Shown here: in pieces, positions 1 to 6,884 of the stretch
How the letters are laid out: every line of letters begins with the position of its first letter
How positions within the stretch are numbered: the first letter of the stretch is position 1
The notes under the pieces: generated by a model
What the model was told of the DNA's origin: nothing
What the model saw: only the letters and a program-made list of their open reading frames with translations
The model's database searches: none
Translations under genes and position numbers: made by a program
NCBI GenBank assembly: GCA_050049355.1
Contig: JASFWK010000054.1
Coordinates: 1 to 12,704, forward strand
Direction of reading: 5' to 3'
Source of the DNA: JASFWK01 sp050049355
GTDB taxonomy: Bacteria > Chloroflexota > Anaerolineae > B4-G1 > DUEL01
DNA: 12,704 nucleotides

Positions 1-1131
1 GTCTTCTACAGGCCGCGCCTCGATGCGCGGGTTGGGCACCCACCACTCGATCCAGGTCTGGTCCCCGTCGTCGTCGTACTGCACGGCCGGGCCGGCGGTA
101 CCGGGAGCCAGATCCCACGGCGAGAAGTCGCGGGTCCATACTCCCGTGGGCGCGTCGGCGGTGACCACGAGATCGCTCCCATTCACGCCGTGGATCCAGG
201 TCCAGACCTGACTGTCAGCCTCGGCGGTTCCAGACACGATGTCGCTGGCGGGATCTACAGCCGTCACCTCCAGACTGGTCACCATATGGTCCTTGACGGT
301 TACGTTATCGCTGACGGAGATCGTGTCACCGGCCTGGATATCGGCCGGGACGCCGAGGTTGAAGTACCCTCCGTCGTCGGCGGTCGTGTTGTAGTCGGTG
401 CCGTGGATAGTCAAGGTGATCGGCGTGTTGGGTGACCATTCCCAGCCCTCGATCCCATCTTCCTCAGGGCGCACGGCAAAGTTAGGGTTGGGAACACTCC
501 AGTAGGCCAGCGTGCCGTCATCGTAGCCCTCTGTCTCGAACTGGATCGCCCTGCCGTGGCTCCCTGGACCCAGATCGTAGACGTTCTGCTCGTGACCTTC
601 ATCACCCGGAACGCTGAAGTCGGCTACCCAGAACCCACCTGAGTCGGCCGTGACGCTGCGCGAGACGCCACCCTCATCGTGGATATCCACCTGAACGGCA
701 GAGCCGGCCGCCGCCGTGCCTGAGACCGTGTCGGCGACGGCATCGACCCCCGTGACCTGTAGTGAGGTAACGGTCACGGTCTTGGTGATCGTCCCGTCGC
801 CCATGGTGACGATCTGACGGGCTTCAAGACTGAAGACCCCCTGCAGGTCGAAGCAGGGGGTCCCACACCAGGCATCGACCGATGCGACCTTCGTCTCGGT
901 GTGGAGCACCCCGTTGTCAGGATCCTCGATAATCAGGGTCACGAGTGCATTCTCATCCCAGTCATGCCCGTGGACCTCCGGATGGGCCGGCACCACGTGC
1001 AGAACGGGCTCGGGTTCCTGCGCCGCCACCGTTGAAGTGCCGGCTGCCGGCAGGAGGTTGGCCAACATCATGACCAGAACCAACCAGCGGATAGCCATCG
1101 CCCAGTGGGTCTTCTTTGCTCTCCTGTTCAT
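1..1131 (-). CDS. Secreted protein with ~163-aa tandem repeats (C-terminus beyond left edge)
   Basis: The frame is open from the ATG at 1131 down to base 1, so 377 residues are visible and the 3' end is missing. The start is supported by AGGAGG eight bases upstream. Residues 1-38 look like a Sec signal peptide: MNRRAKK basic end, a hydrophobic core (WLVLVMMLANLL) and a likely cleavage after STVAA. The mature part is rich in Asp, Gly, Thr and Trp and predicted to be beta-sandwich. It is visibly repetitive. The unit starting VTSLQVTGVD (residue 121) recurs as VTSLEVTAVD (residue 284), with shared landmarks VSGTA, VTAD, DFS, DLxPGxxGxAxQ and VPNP. A half unit precedes it: GHDWDENALVTL at 55 matches GWEWSPNTPITL at 229. 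I recall similar repeat modules from secreted Chloroflexota proteins, but the molecular function is unknown. Surface adhesion or substrate binding is a guess. It is transcribed divergently from the kinase gene. Confidence 0.85.
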   Translation of the reverse strand, partial: MNRRAKKTHWAMAIRWLVLVMMLANLLPAAGTSTVAAQEPEPVLHVVPAHPEVHGHDWDENALVTLIIEDPDNGVLHTETKVASVDAWCGTPCFDLQGVFSLEARQIVTMGDGTITKTVTVTSLQVTGVDAVADTVSGTAAAGSAVQVDIHDEGGVSRSVTADSGGFWVADFSVPGDEGHEQNVYDLGPGSHGRAIQFETEGYDDGTLAYWSVPNPNFAVRPEEDGIEGWEWSPNTPITLTIHGTDYNTTADDGGYFNLGVPADIQAGDTISVSDNVTVKDHMVTSLEVTAVDPASDIVSGTAEADSQVWTWIHGVNGSDLVVTADAPTGVWTRDFSPWDLAPGTAGPAVQYDDDGDQTWIEWWVPNPRIEARPVED

Positions 1132-1139
1132 TTCTGTCT

Positions 1140-1145
1140 CCTCCT
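1140..1145 (-). promoter_or_regulatory. Ribosome binding site of the secreted repeat protein
   Basis: Minus-strand AGGAGG lies eight bases before the ATG at 1131-1129. This fixes the start. A longer minus-strand frame that covers the same bases from about 1171 has no such site, and its frame destroys the signal peptide. Confidence 0.85.
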
Positions 1146-1874
1146 GTGAAGTTTGTGAACCGAGCTATCAATGCGCTCCAGCGGGCTTAGTCGCAGCGCA
1201 GGGCCCACTTGGCCATGTAGACAACTGCACCAGACTTGGCGTGCGGACTCTGCCGAAGCGAGCTTCATCCGGGCAAGACGCGTGTCCAGGGGATTGCGGT
1301 CATCCTCAGGGCCTTGGGGCACGGTGCATGACCAGGGATTGGGCAGGCTCGCAGTCGATGGTGAGAAGGGGTCAAGCGGGCCCGAAGGCTGTGTGCATCC
1401 AGTGTGCCGTCCAAGTTCCACCGACCTTGCAGGAGTTCAATGGGCCGAAAGAGGACATCCAGATGCTGCAGAACTGAGTACCGTTCGAGCGTCGTGTGAC
1501 CAGACTGCAGAGCAGGGGGCTGTCGCGATCGCAGCGCTCTACACATCCTCACAACAACAAAGGATAGCACAACGAGGTTAAGGTTAGGTCAAGATCGCCT
1601 CAGAAATCTGCTAGATCCCGCCGGTTGCCTATCACTTCCCGGATCGGATGCTGTTCGCCGGTTGAGTAAGCTCTAACGGGGCCGTATCCTTCGACACGCT
1701 CAGCACAGGGGCGAAACCAAGAACAGCGGTGGAGCCGGCAGAACTTGATTTCGATGCGGCCTTTGACCTACCCTCGGCCATCGAACCCGTTCTGTTTCGG
1801 TCGCCTGGCGTCCCAGGCATCCCGTCTCAATGCCCAACGCCAGATGAGATCGGCCCCCACGCACGCGACGGGGG
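1146..1874. other. Divergent intergenic region without a convincing gene
   Basis: About 730 bases lie between the divergent starts of the repeat protein and the kinase. Several frames stay open for 60-135 codons on both strands, as expected by chance at this GC content. None shows a recognisable domain, a good ribosome site or coherent codon use. The only distinctive items are the dispersed motif at 1688-1709 and a direct repeat of CGCCGGTTG near 1619 and 1656. The promoter of the minus-strand repeat gene should lie here, but I could not identify a good -35/-10 pair for it. Confidence 0.6.
1688..1709. repeat. Single copy of a TTCGACACGCTCAG-type dispersed motif
   Basis: The core TTCGACACGCTCAG, flanked by CC and CACAGG, resembles short intergenic motifs of the form TTCGAC-x-x-GCTCAGG. 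I recall these as scattered in many copies through genomes of Chloroflexota and some other phyla, often as one arm of an imperfect palindrome. Here only one arm is seen and the window holds no second intergenic copy. A partial look-alike inside gcvPB near 10958 is coding. The identification is from memory and is tentative. Confidence 0.35.
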
Positions 1875-1903
1875 TTGACAAGCATCTCAAAGGGAAGTAC
1901 AAT
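1875..1903 (+). promoter_or_regulatory. Sigma-70-type promoter for the kinase gene
   Basis: A perfect -35 TTGACA (1875-1880) and a near-perfect -10 TACAAT (1898-1903) are separated by exactly 17 bases. Transcription would be expected to start near 1909-1911. That gives a leader of about 22 bases before the TTG start at 1932. This is the strongest promoter match in the window and probably serves the kinase, and possibly the tat genes by readthrough. Confidence 0.75.
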
Positions 1904-1919
1904 CGCTTACGTTGTGCTT

Positions 1920-1924
1920 GGGAG
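1920..1924 (+). promoter_or_regulatory. Ribosome binding site that decides the kinase start
   Basis: GGGAG sits seven bases before the TTG at 1932-1934. The open frame reaches back to a TTG at 1875, but that codon is part of the -35 box and lies upstream of the expected transcription start. The in-frame GTG at 1914 has no ribosome site. The next in-frame Met is already inside the glycine-rich loop of the kinase. Confidence 0.7.
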
Positions 1925-1931
1925 TAACTCG

Positions 1932-3929
1932 TTGATAGGCGAAGAACTAGGCAGATACCGCATCCTGGAACACCAGGGCAGCGGCGGCATGGCTGAGGTC
2001 TACAAAGCCCACCACCCAGGATTGGATCGCTATGTCGCCGTGAAGGTCCTCCATTCCTTCCTGGCTCAGGAGCAGAACTTCCTGGCCCGTTTCCGGCGAG
2101 AGGCAAAAGCAGTTGCCGCCCTCCGTCACCCTAACATCGTTCAGGTCTTCGATTTCGAATACGATGAAGAGCGAGGGCTCTACTATATGGTGATGGAGTT
2201 CATCGACGGCCCCAGCCTCAAAGTGCGGATTGAGGAGCTGGCTCAGGAAGGGAAGCTGATGCCGCTTGATGAGATAGTCCGCATAGGCACAGCAATAGGG
2301 GATGCCCTGGACTACGCCCACAAACGGGGGATGGTCCACCGGGATGTGAAGCCGGCCAACGTGATGTTCAACAGCGAAGGGGAGGTCATCCTCACGGACT
2401 TTGGCATCGCCAAGATGGTCAGCGTGGACAAGCTGACCGCCAGCGGAGAGATGATCGGCACGCCAGCGTATATGGCTCCGGAGCAAGCTATGGGGCAGGC
2501 TGGCGATGAGCGAGCAGATATCTACTCCCTGGGCGTGATGCTGTACCAAATGGCAACCGGTGCCCTTCCCTTCGAGGCCGACACGCCGATAGGCGTGGCC
2601 CTCAAGCACATCAACGAGCCGCTGCCACACCTTCGCGACGTCAATCCCAACCTGCCAAGGAAGTTGGATCTGGTGGTCACCCGCGCGATGGTGAAGGACC
2701 CCGGCCAGCGATACCAGACAGCAGCGGAGGTCGTCGCCGACCTGGAAGGCGAGCCGGCCGAGTTGGAGAGCCTTGCCCCAGCCTTGGAGGAGACGGTGGT
2801 CTCGCCTGTAGTGAGCGATACTCCACCAATGCCGCAGCCGGGTCTTGCGCCAGAACCCGCGGCGGTTCCGCGGCGCAAGAAAAGGCTCCGGCGCTGGCTG
2901 GTCTTCCTTCTGTCGGTGATTGTACTGGTGCTGCTGGCGGGCGAGGGGAGGGCGTTCTACGGCGACGAACTCTCCGAACTGGGAGCCTATTTGTGGGCTC
3001 TGCCGCGACCTTGGACCCGCGGGACCCCCACGCCGAACTTGGCGGCTACGGAGGTGGCAGCGACGGCGGCGGCTATCGAGGCAATTCAAAGCACATTGGA
3101 GGCGCCCACAGCCACTCCTACCCCAGACACGACCGCCACTGCAATAGCCGCGTGCGTCTTCGACGTGGAGGTCCTGAACGACCGCGCAGTGTGGCCCGCC
3201 GTGCTCATGCCCGGGCAGCGATTCGTGAAGCGCTGGCAGGTCAGGAACTCGGGCACATGCACGTGGCCGGAGGACATCGAACTGGTCTTTGTGTCTGGCT
3301 ATGAACTGGAGCTCGTAGAAGCACCCCAGATAGAACTTCTGAAGCCGGAGCAAGCCACCGAGATCCACATCACCCTGCGGGCGCCGACTCTCTACAATTC
3401 CTATGTCAGCGTGTGGCAACTGCAGGATGGTGAGGGCAAGCCTATCGGAGGGGAGATGGAGATCATCTGCCGGGTGGGACCGACGCCGACCCCTCAGCTG
3501 ACAGTGACGCCCACCATCACCGCCACGCCGACGGTGACACCCTCCACCAGTATCACGCCGACGATGACGCCGGCGCCGGGCGAGGAACTCTGGATGTCTC
3601 TTCCCACTTTGAGGGAATGCTACGGCACGGCCGAAGCCGGGTACCACGGCGGTCAGGTTGGATGGGGAGCGGGAGGAGGGCCAAGTGGGGAGTATCACTA
3701 CTTCTACGGGGCCCCCGTCGCTGAACAGGAACTACCCGGGCCATACAATGATTTTGAGGGGTTCCCACACAATCTGACCTACTTCACCGTATCCGGTCCG
3801 GGCGACTCCTGGCCACAGCCAGAGGATTGTGATCGCCGCAGCTGGGGCGACGAGGGCTGGTGCAAGACCTCCGATGGATACGAGATAGTGTGGATGAAGG
3901 TGTGGATCACCGAAGACACTTGTCCATAG
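1932..3929 (+). CDS. Transmembrane Ser/Thr protein kinase (PknB-type) with NBR1-like Ig domain
   Basis: A 665-residue protein starting at TTG. Residues 7-280 are a Hanks-type kinase with all key parts: a glycine-rich loop (GSGGMAEVYKA), ATP-site Lys38 in VAVKVL, HRD at 136-138 with Asn143, DFG at 156-158, and an APE motif in YMAPEQ. It should phosphorylate cytoplasmic Ser/Thr targets and itself. A proline-rich juxtamembrane stretch and a basic patch (RRKKRLRR) lead to one membrane helix at about 322-339. The outer part has a Thr/Ala linker, then a domain at about 410-515 that resembles the NBR1 central Ig-like domain (PGQRFVKRWQVRNSGTCTW). A Thr/Pro-repeat spacer (517-549) follows, then an unrecognised C-terminal domain (about 552-665) rich in Gly, Trp and Tyr with Cys563, Cys633, Cys644 and Cys664. 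No PASTA domains are present. The architecture suggests an envelope sensor; its ligand is unknown. tatA starts 74 bases downstream in the same direction. Confidence 0.93.
   Translation: MIGEELGRYRILEHQGSGGMAEVYKAHHPGLDRYVAVKVLHSFLAQEQNFLARFRREAKAVAALRHPNIVQVFDFEYDEERGLYYMVMEFIDGPSLKVRIEELAQEGKLMPLDEIVRIGTAIGDALDYAHKRGMVHRDVKPANVMFNSEGEVILTDFGIAKMVSVDKLTASGEMIGTPAYMAPEQAMGQAGDERADIYSLGVMLYQMATGALPFEADTPIGVALKHINEPLPHLRDVNPNLPRKLDLVVTRAMVKDPGQRYQTAAEVVADLEGEPAELESLAPALEETVVSPVVSDTPPMPQPGLAPEPAAVPRRKKRLRRWLVFLLSVIVLVLLAGEGRAFYGDELSELGAYLWALPRPWTRGTPTPNLAATEVAATAAAIEAIQSTLEAPTATPTPDTTATAIAACVFDVEVLNDRAVWPAVLMPGQRFVKRWQVRNSGTCTWPEDIELVFVSGYELELVEAPQIELLKPEQATEIHITLRAPTLYNSYVSVWQLQDGEGKPIGGEMEIICRVGPTPTPQLTVTPTITATPTVTPSTSITPTMTPAPGEELWMSLPTLRECYGTAEAGYHGGQVGWGAGGGPSGEYHYFYGAPVAEQELPGPYNDFEGFPHNLTYFTVSGPGDSWPQPEDCDRRSWGDEGWCKTSDGYEIVWMKVWITEDTCP
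3480..3578 (+). repeat. Low-complexity Thr/Pro-coding repeat in the kinase gene
   Basis: The segment encodes kinase residues 517-549, an irregular series of PT, TPT and VTPT units between the Ig-like domain and the C-terminal domain. It is probably a flexible extracytoplasmic spacer. A shorter PTATPTPDTT stretch occurs earlier, before residue 408. Such stretches often vary in length between strains. Confidence 0.7.
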
Positions 3930-4003
3930 GCCCGGCGGTTGGATGAGGGAATGGCAAAAGAGATGAGCGTAAACAGGGATTGGTCATAAAGTGGAGGTAA
4001 GAA

Positions 4004-4192
4004 GTGAATTTTGGGGGACTGCGCACAACTGAACTGCTGATCATATTGGGCATCGTCGTCTTCATCTTCGGAGTCGGACGGCTAGGCAAGCTCGGTGAGG
4101 AACTGGGGAAGGGGATACGCAACTTCCGGCAGGCCCTGTCCGAAGGGGAGCCCGAAGAGGAACCCTCCTCCGAGCCCACCGAGGAGAACTAG
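4004..4192 (+). CDS. tatA: Sec-independent translocase subunit TatA
   Basis: A 62-residue protein with the TatA plan. It has a short N-terminus with Glu10, one membrane helix (about 11-21, LLIILGIVVFI) and the Phe22-Gly23 hinge. A basic amphipathic helix (GKLGEELGKGIRNFRQAL) and an acidic, disordered tail follow. The GTG start is chosen because GGAGG lies six bases upstream at 3993-3997. In the family, TatA oligomers form the pore or membrane-weakening element recruited by TatBC to export folded proteins. It lies 40 bases before tatB, so the three tat genes are probably one transcript, likely started upstream at the kinase promoter, because no closer promoter was evident. Confidence 0.92.
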   Translation: MNFGGLRTTELLIILGIVVFIFGVGRLGKLGEELGKGIRNFRQALSEGEPEEEPSSEPTEEN

Positions 4193-4232
4193 CCACCCGT
4201 GCATTGATCTTGCCAGTCAGCAGCTAACTGCC

Positions 4233-4487
4233 ATGGACTTTCTGAACGTCGGCTCCGGTGAGCTGATCCTTCTGCTCCTGCTCGCCATCCTGGTGGTCGG
4301 ACCCAAGCGTGCAGCAGAGCTGCTCCAGCAGACCCGCCACTTCGTTGTCCGTCTCCGGCGAGAGTGGTACGCTGTCCAGAGAGATTTCATGGCGGAGGTA
4401 GATGCGTACAGGGAGGAAGGCTTATCGGCTGATTCACCCCGCTTGCCGCCAGGAACCCCAGGGGCCAGCGAGGACAAAGCCGGATGA
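4233..4487 (+). CDS. tatB: Sec-independent translocase subunit TatB (TatA/B family)
   Basis: An 84-residue protein. The N-terminal helix (GELILLLLLAILVV) ends in the Gly23-Pro24 hinge typical of TatB, followed by an amphipathic basic helix (about 25-50) and a longer charged tail. In the family, TatB pairs with TatC to form the signal-peptide receptor. The ATG at 4233 is the only start that puts the membrane helix at the N-terminus. Its upstream sequence has no clear ribosome site, so translation may depend on coupling to tatA. The frame is open further upstream, but that part overlaps tatA and reads as low-quality Pro/Arg sequence. The gene ends in an ATGA overlap with tatC. It could instead be a second TatA-like subunit, because the two are hard to separate by sequence. 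Confidence 0.85.
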   Translation: MDFLNVGSGELILLLLLAILVVGPKRAAELLQQTRHFVVRLRREWYAVQRDFMAEVDAYREEGLSADSPRLPPGTPGASEDKAG

Positions 4488-5182
4488 GCGAGGAGGGCGG
4501 CCAAACCTTTCTGGATCATCTTGAGGATCTCCGCCGGCGCCTTCTGCGGGCCCTGATAGCGCTGGTCGTCGGGACGGTCGTCAGCAGCCTCTTTGCGAAG
4601 AGGATGCTGGAGTGGATGGCACGGCCCGTGGGCGGACTCCAGCGACTGGAGGCCATAGAGGTCACTGAGAACTTGGGCGTCTTCATGCGGGCGACCCTCC
4701 TCGGTGGCGTCACTTTGGCCATGCCGGTCATTGTCTATCAGCTGTGGCGATTCATCAACCCGGCCCTGGAGCCCAGCGAACGCCGGTATGTCTTCCTGCT
4801 GGTTCCCCTGGCCACTGCGCTCTTCGTGAGCGGAGCCGCGTTCGCCTACTTTGTCATGCTCCCGGCCGCTGTACCCTTCCTGCTCGAGTTCCTCTCCATC
4901 CCCACCCGGCCGAGACCAGCCAACTATGTCTCCTTCATCACGAGCTTGATGTTGTGGTTGGGGATCAGCTTCGAGACACCGCTGGTGATCTTCTTCCTGG
5001 CCAAGGTGAAAGTAGTCAACCATCGTACACTGGCACAGAGTTGGCGGACGGCGATCATCCTCATCGCCGTGCTGGCAGCCGTCGTCACCCCTACAGGCGA
5101 TCCCGTCAACATGGGCTTGATGATGGCTCCGTTGATCGTACTCTACGGGCTGAGCATTCTTCTTGCGCGGATCGCTCAGTAA
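4484..5182 (+). CDS. tatC: Sec-independent translocase subunit TatC
   Basis: A 232-residue polytopic membrane protein with the usual six-helix TatC pattern. The N-terminal motif HLEDLRRRLL (residues 12-21) matches the family HLxELRxRL. The Glu seen at E. coli position 15 is Asp15 here, a conservative change. The first-loop motif YQLWRFINPALEPSERR is intact, with Glu99 at the position of the signal-peptide-binding Glu103 of E. coli. The YVSFITSLMLWLGISFETPL helix and the closing AAVVTPTGDPVNM segment are also typical. TatC recognises the twin-arginine signal peptide and organises TatA and TatB. The start codon overlaps the tatB stop (ATGA), indicating translational coupling. The next gene begins 108 bases later. 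Confidence 0.95.
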   Translation: MSEEGGQTFLDHLEDLRRRLLRALIALVVGTVVSSLFAKRMLEWMARPVGGLQRLEAIEVTENLGVFMRATLLGGVTLAMPVIVYQLWRFINPALEPSERRYVFLLVPLATALFVSGAAFAYFVMLPAAVPFLLEFLSIPTRPRPANYVSFITSLMLWLGISFETPLVIFFLAKVKVVNHRTLAQSWRTAIILIAVLAAVVTPTGDPVNMGLMMAPLIVLYGLSILLARIAQ

Positions 5183-5290
5183 CGCGAAGAGGATTCTCAG
5201 GGGCAAACCTCAGGACGCGTCAAGCGGAAAGCCCAGGTGGTTGTGTATCTTTAGTTAGGGAAGTTGCCGCGTGCCACCTCGGAGGTCACG

Positions 5291-6727
5291 ATGTGGCGAA
5301 GGATTCTTCGTTGGGGATCGACTAGCCTGTTGGTACTGCTGACCGCCGCGGGCGGGAGGCCATCAGCACCGGCCCGTGCTAGCCTGGAGCCGCACCTGGC
5401 CTACGGCATCAATGTCCGTAATCTCTCCCACCTCGACCCGCTGGTCGCCCCCTTGGGATTCGAATGGATCAAGCTGAGCGAGGGGTACGGCCCACCCCCG
5501 TCGGAACGGCTGCCCTACCACGTTCTCTACCTCATCGAGTGCGAGGGATTCACAGGTGACATGGGAGCATGGACAGAGCACGTGGAAGAACTGGCAGTGG
5601 ATGGTCTGGGGAGGGTCGACGCCTACGAGATCTGCAACGAGCCCAACCTGATTCAGTTCTGGGACAACCGGATGCCGGACCCGGCCCTCTACGCCCAGAT
5701 GCTGTGCATCGCTTACGAACGGATCAAGAGCATTGATCCACAGGCTACGGTGATCAGCGGAGGATCCGCACCGGTGGGACGCATTCAAGGTACGTGCGAC
5801 GGCTGGAGCGGCAACAACTGCGGGGTGATGGACGAGCGAATCTACGCGCAGGAGGTGCTGGCACACGGTGCCGACGCCTGCATGGATGCCTTCGGTTATC
5901 ACCCCCACGGCTTCGCCTATGAGCCGGAGCGGGACCCCGCAGCGGTCGAGAACGGATTCGCCTTCCGTGGTGTGGAGGTGATGCGCCAGATTCTCCTCAC
6001 GCATGGGCTGGGGGAGATGCCGATATGGGCCACCGAGTTCGGCTGGATACGGGATCCCAGCTTGGACGGGCGTCCGGAATGTCACGAGATTGCAGGGTAC
6101 GAGTTTTGGTTCGGCTGGATGGACGTCAGCGAGTCCCAGCAGGCGGACTACCTGGTGCGGGCCTTTCAGTACGCCGACGAGAATTGGCCGTGGATGCAGG
6201 GCATCTTCGTCTGGAACCTGGACTGGCACAACTACAACTGGTCGTGTGAAGCCAGCCGTTTCTTCTCTATCCGTCGAGATGACGGCTCCGACCTGGGTGC
6301 GCCCACGTCAGCCTATTGGGCCCTCGCGGCCATGGAGAAGCGGCCCGCACCCTTCACTCCGCGGCTGAGCATAAGGCCAGAGGCGCTGCTGTTCCTGGCT
6401 GATGTGAATGACCCAGGCCCAGTCAACTCCATGGCAGTCGTCCGCAACGCCGGCTACCGAACCCTCTCCTGGACAGCCACCGCCGATCCAGCGGGCGAGA
6501 TAGTCCCCACGCTCCCGATCAGCGCAGGGGCGCAGGGGGACAGTCTCTGGGTCCGAGTGGACACAGGGGGACTGGTGACCGGCACGTATTCCGGCGCGGT
6601 AACCGTCACCGCCACCGCAAGCGATGTGCTGGACTCCCCTATGCGGCTGCCGCTGGAGCTCCGCATACTTCCCCAGATAGAGCGCTGCTTCCTGCCAACG
6701 GTCATACGCAGCTCAACAGCTCCTTGA
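5291..6727 (+). CDS. Secreted glycoside hydrolase-like protein (clan GH-A type TIM barrel) with C-terminal beta domain
   Basis: A 478-residue protein. The ATG at 5291 is preferred because GGAGG lies five bases before it. An in-frame TTG at 5264 is possible but weaker. Residues 1-31 form a signal peptide (MWRRILRWG, hydrophobic LLVLLTAA, APARA). Residues about 35-350 carry TIM-barrel signatures: YGINVRNLSHL, WIKLSEGYGPPP, YEICNEPNL with probable acid/base Glu117, GYHPHG, and WATEFGW with probable nucleophile Glu249. It most resembles cellulase-type or GH39-like enzymes, and the substrate cannot be read from sequence. Residues about 358-465 form a BACON/Ig-like beta domain (WVRVDTGGLVTGTYSGAVTV). 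The protein ends CFLPTVIRSSTAP, similar to YLPLVxR tails I recall on secreted Chloroflexota proteins. It acts outside the cell. It follows tatC in the same direction, but a shared transcript is uncertain. Confidence 0.82.
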   Translation: MWRRILRWGSTSLLVLLTAAGGRPSAPARASLEPHLAYGINVRNLSHLDPLVAPLGFEWIKLSEGYGPPPSERLPYHVLYLIECEGFTGDMGAWTEHVEELAVDGLGRVDAYEICNEPNLIQFWDNRMPDPALYAQMLCIAYERIKSIDPQATVISGGSAPVGRIQGTCDGWSGNNCGVMDERIYAQEVLAHGADACMDAFGYHPHGFAYEPERDPAAVENGFAFRGVEVMRQILLTHGLGEMPIWATEFGWIRDPSLDGRPECHEIAGYEFWFGWMDVSESQQADYLVRAFQYADENWPWMQGIFVWNLDWHNYNWSCEASRFFSIRRDDGSDLGAPTSAYWALAAMEKRPAPFTPRLSIRPEALLFLADVNDPGPVNSMAVVRNAGYRTLSWTATADPAGEIVPTLPISAGAQGDSLWVRVDTGGLVTGTYSGAVTVTATASDVLDSPMRLPLELRILPQIERCFLPTVIRSSTAP

Positions 6728-6884
6728 CCGAGCCCGCAGCGGATCATCAGAGGGACTGGCGTTTTCTGGGATGGTGTTAGATAATAGCCGAGGAGGCCGC
6801 ACTCCCCGTGGATGGTCACGCGGGAACGCGGCAGCGACATTCCCAAGACGGACCGACAACTGAGTTCGCTCACGGAGGCAGCCG

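Noticed and set aside
1171..1581. A plus-strand open frame of about 136 codons in the divergent spacer, and an opposing minus-strand frame of about 100 codons.
   Set aside because: Both give Ser/Arg/Pro-rich sequence without domains or a ribosome site, as expected from chance open frames in GC-rich DNA.
1729..1878. A 49-codon plus-strand frame beginning at a GTG and ending in the kinase promoter, with a protein-like composition (acidic and Pro-rich).
   Set aside because: There is no ribosome site and no family resemblance. Third-position base use is mixed, and its stop lies inside the -35 box. It could be a remnant but cannot be supported.
1947..3698. A very long minus-strand open frame antisense to the kinase gene.
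   Set aside because: It is the mirror of a strongly biased GC-rich coding frame. The kinase on the plus strand has all catalytic motifs, while the antisense product resembles nothing.
4217..5206. A long minus-strand open frame antisense to tatB and tatC.
   Set aside because: It is a shadow frame. The plus-strand products are clear Tat subunits with an ATGA overlap.
5182..5220. ACGCG/CGCGT complementarity after tatC as a terminator.
   Set aside because: It has only five paired bases, a loop of about 29 bases and no T-tract.
5363..6229. A minus-strand open frame antisense to the glycosidase.
   Set aside because: It is a shadow of the plus-strand gene, which has a signal peptide, NEP and TEFGW motifs and a ribosome site.
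6722..6786. TTGACC near the glycosidase stop and TAGATAAT near 6779 as a promoter for the alcohol dehydrogenase.
   Set aside because: The two boxes are about 50 bases apart and no suitable -35 lies 16-18 bases before the second.
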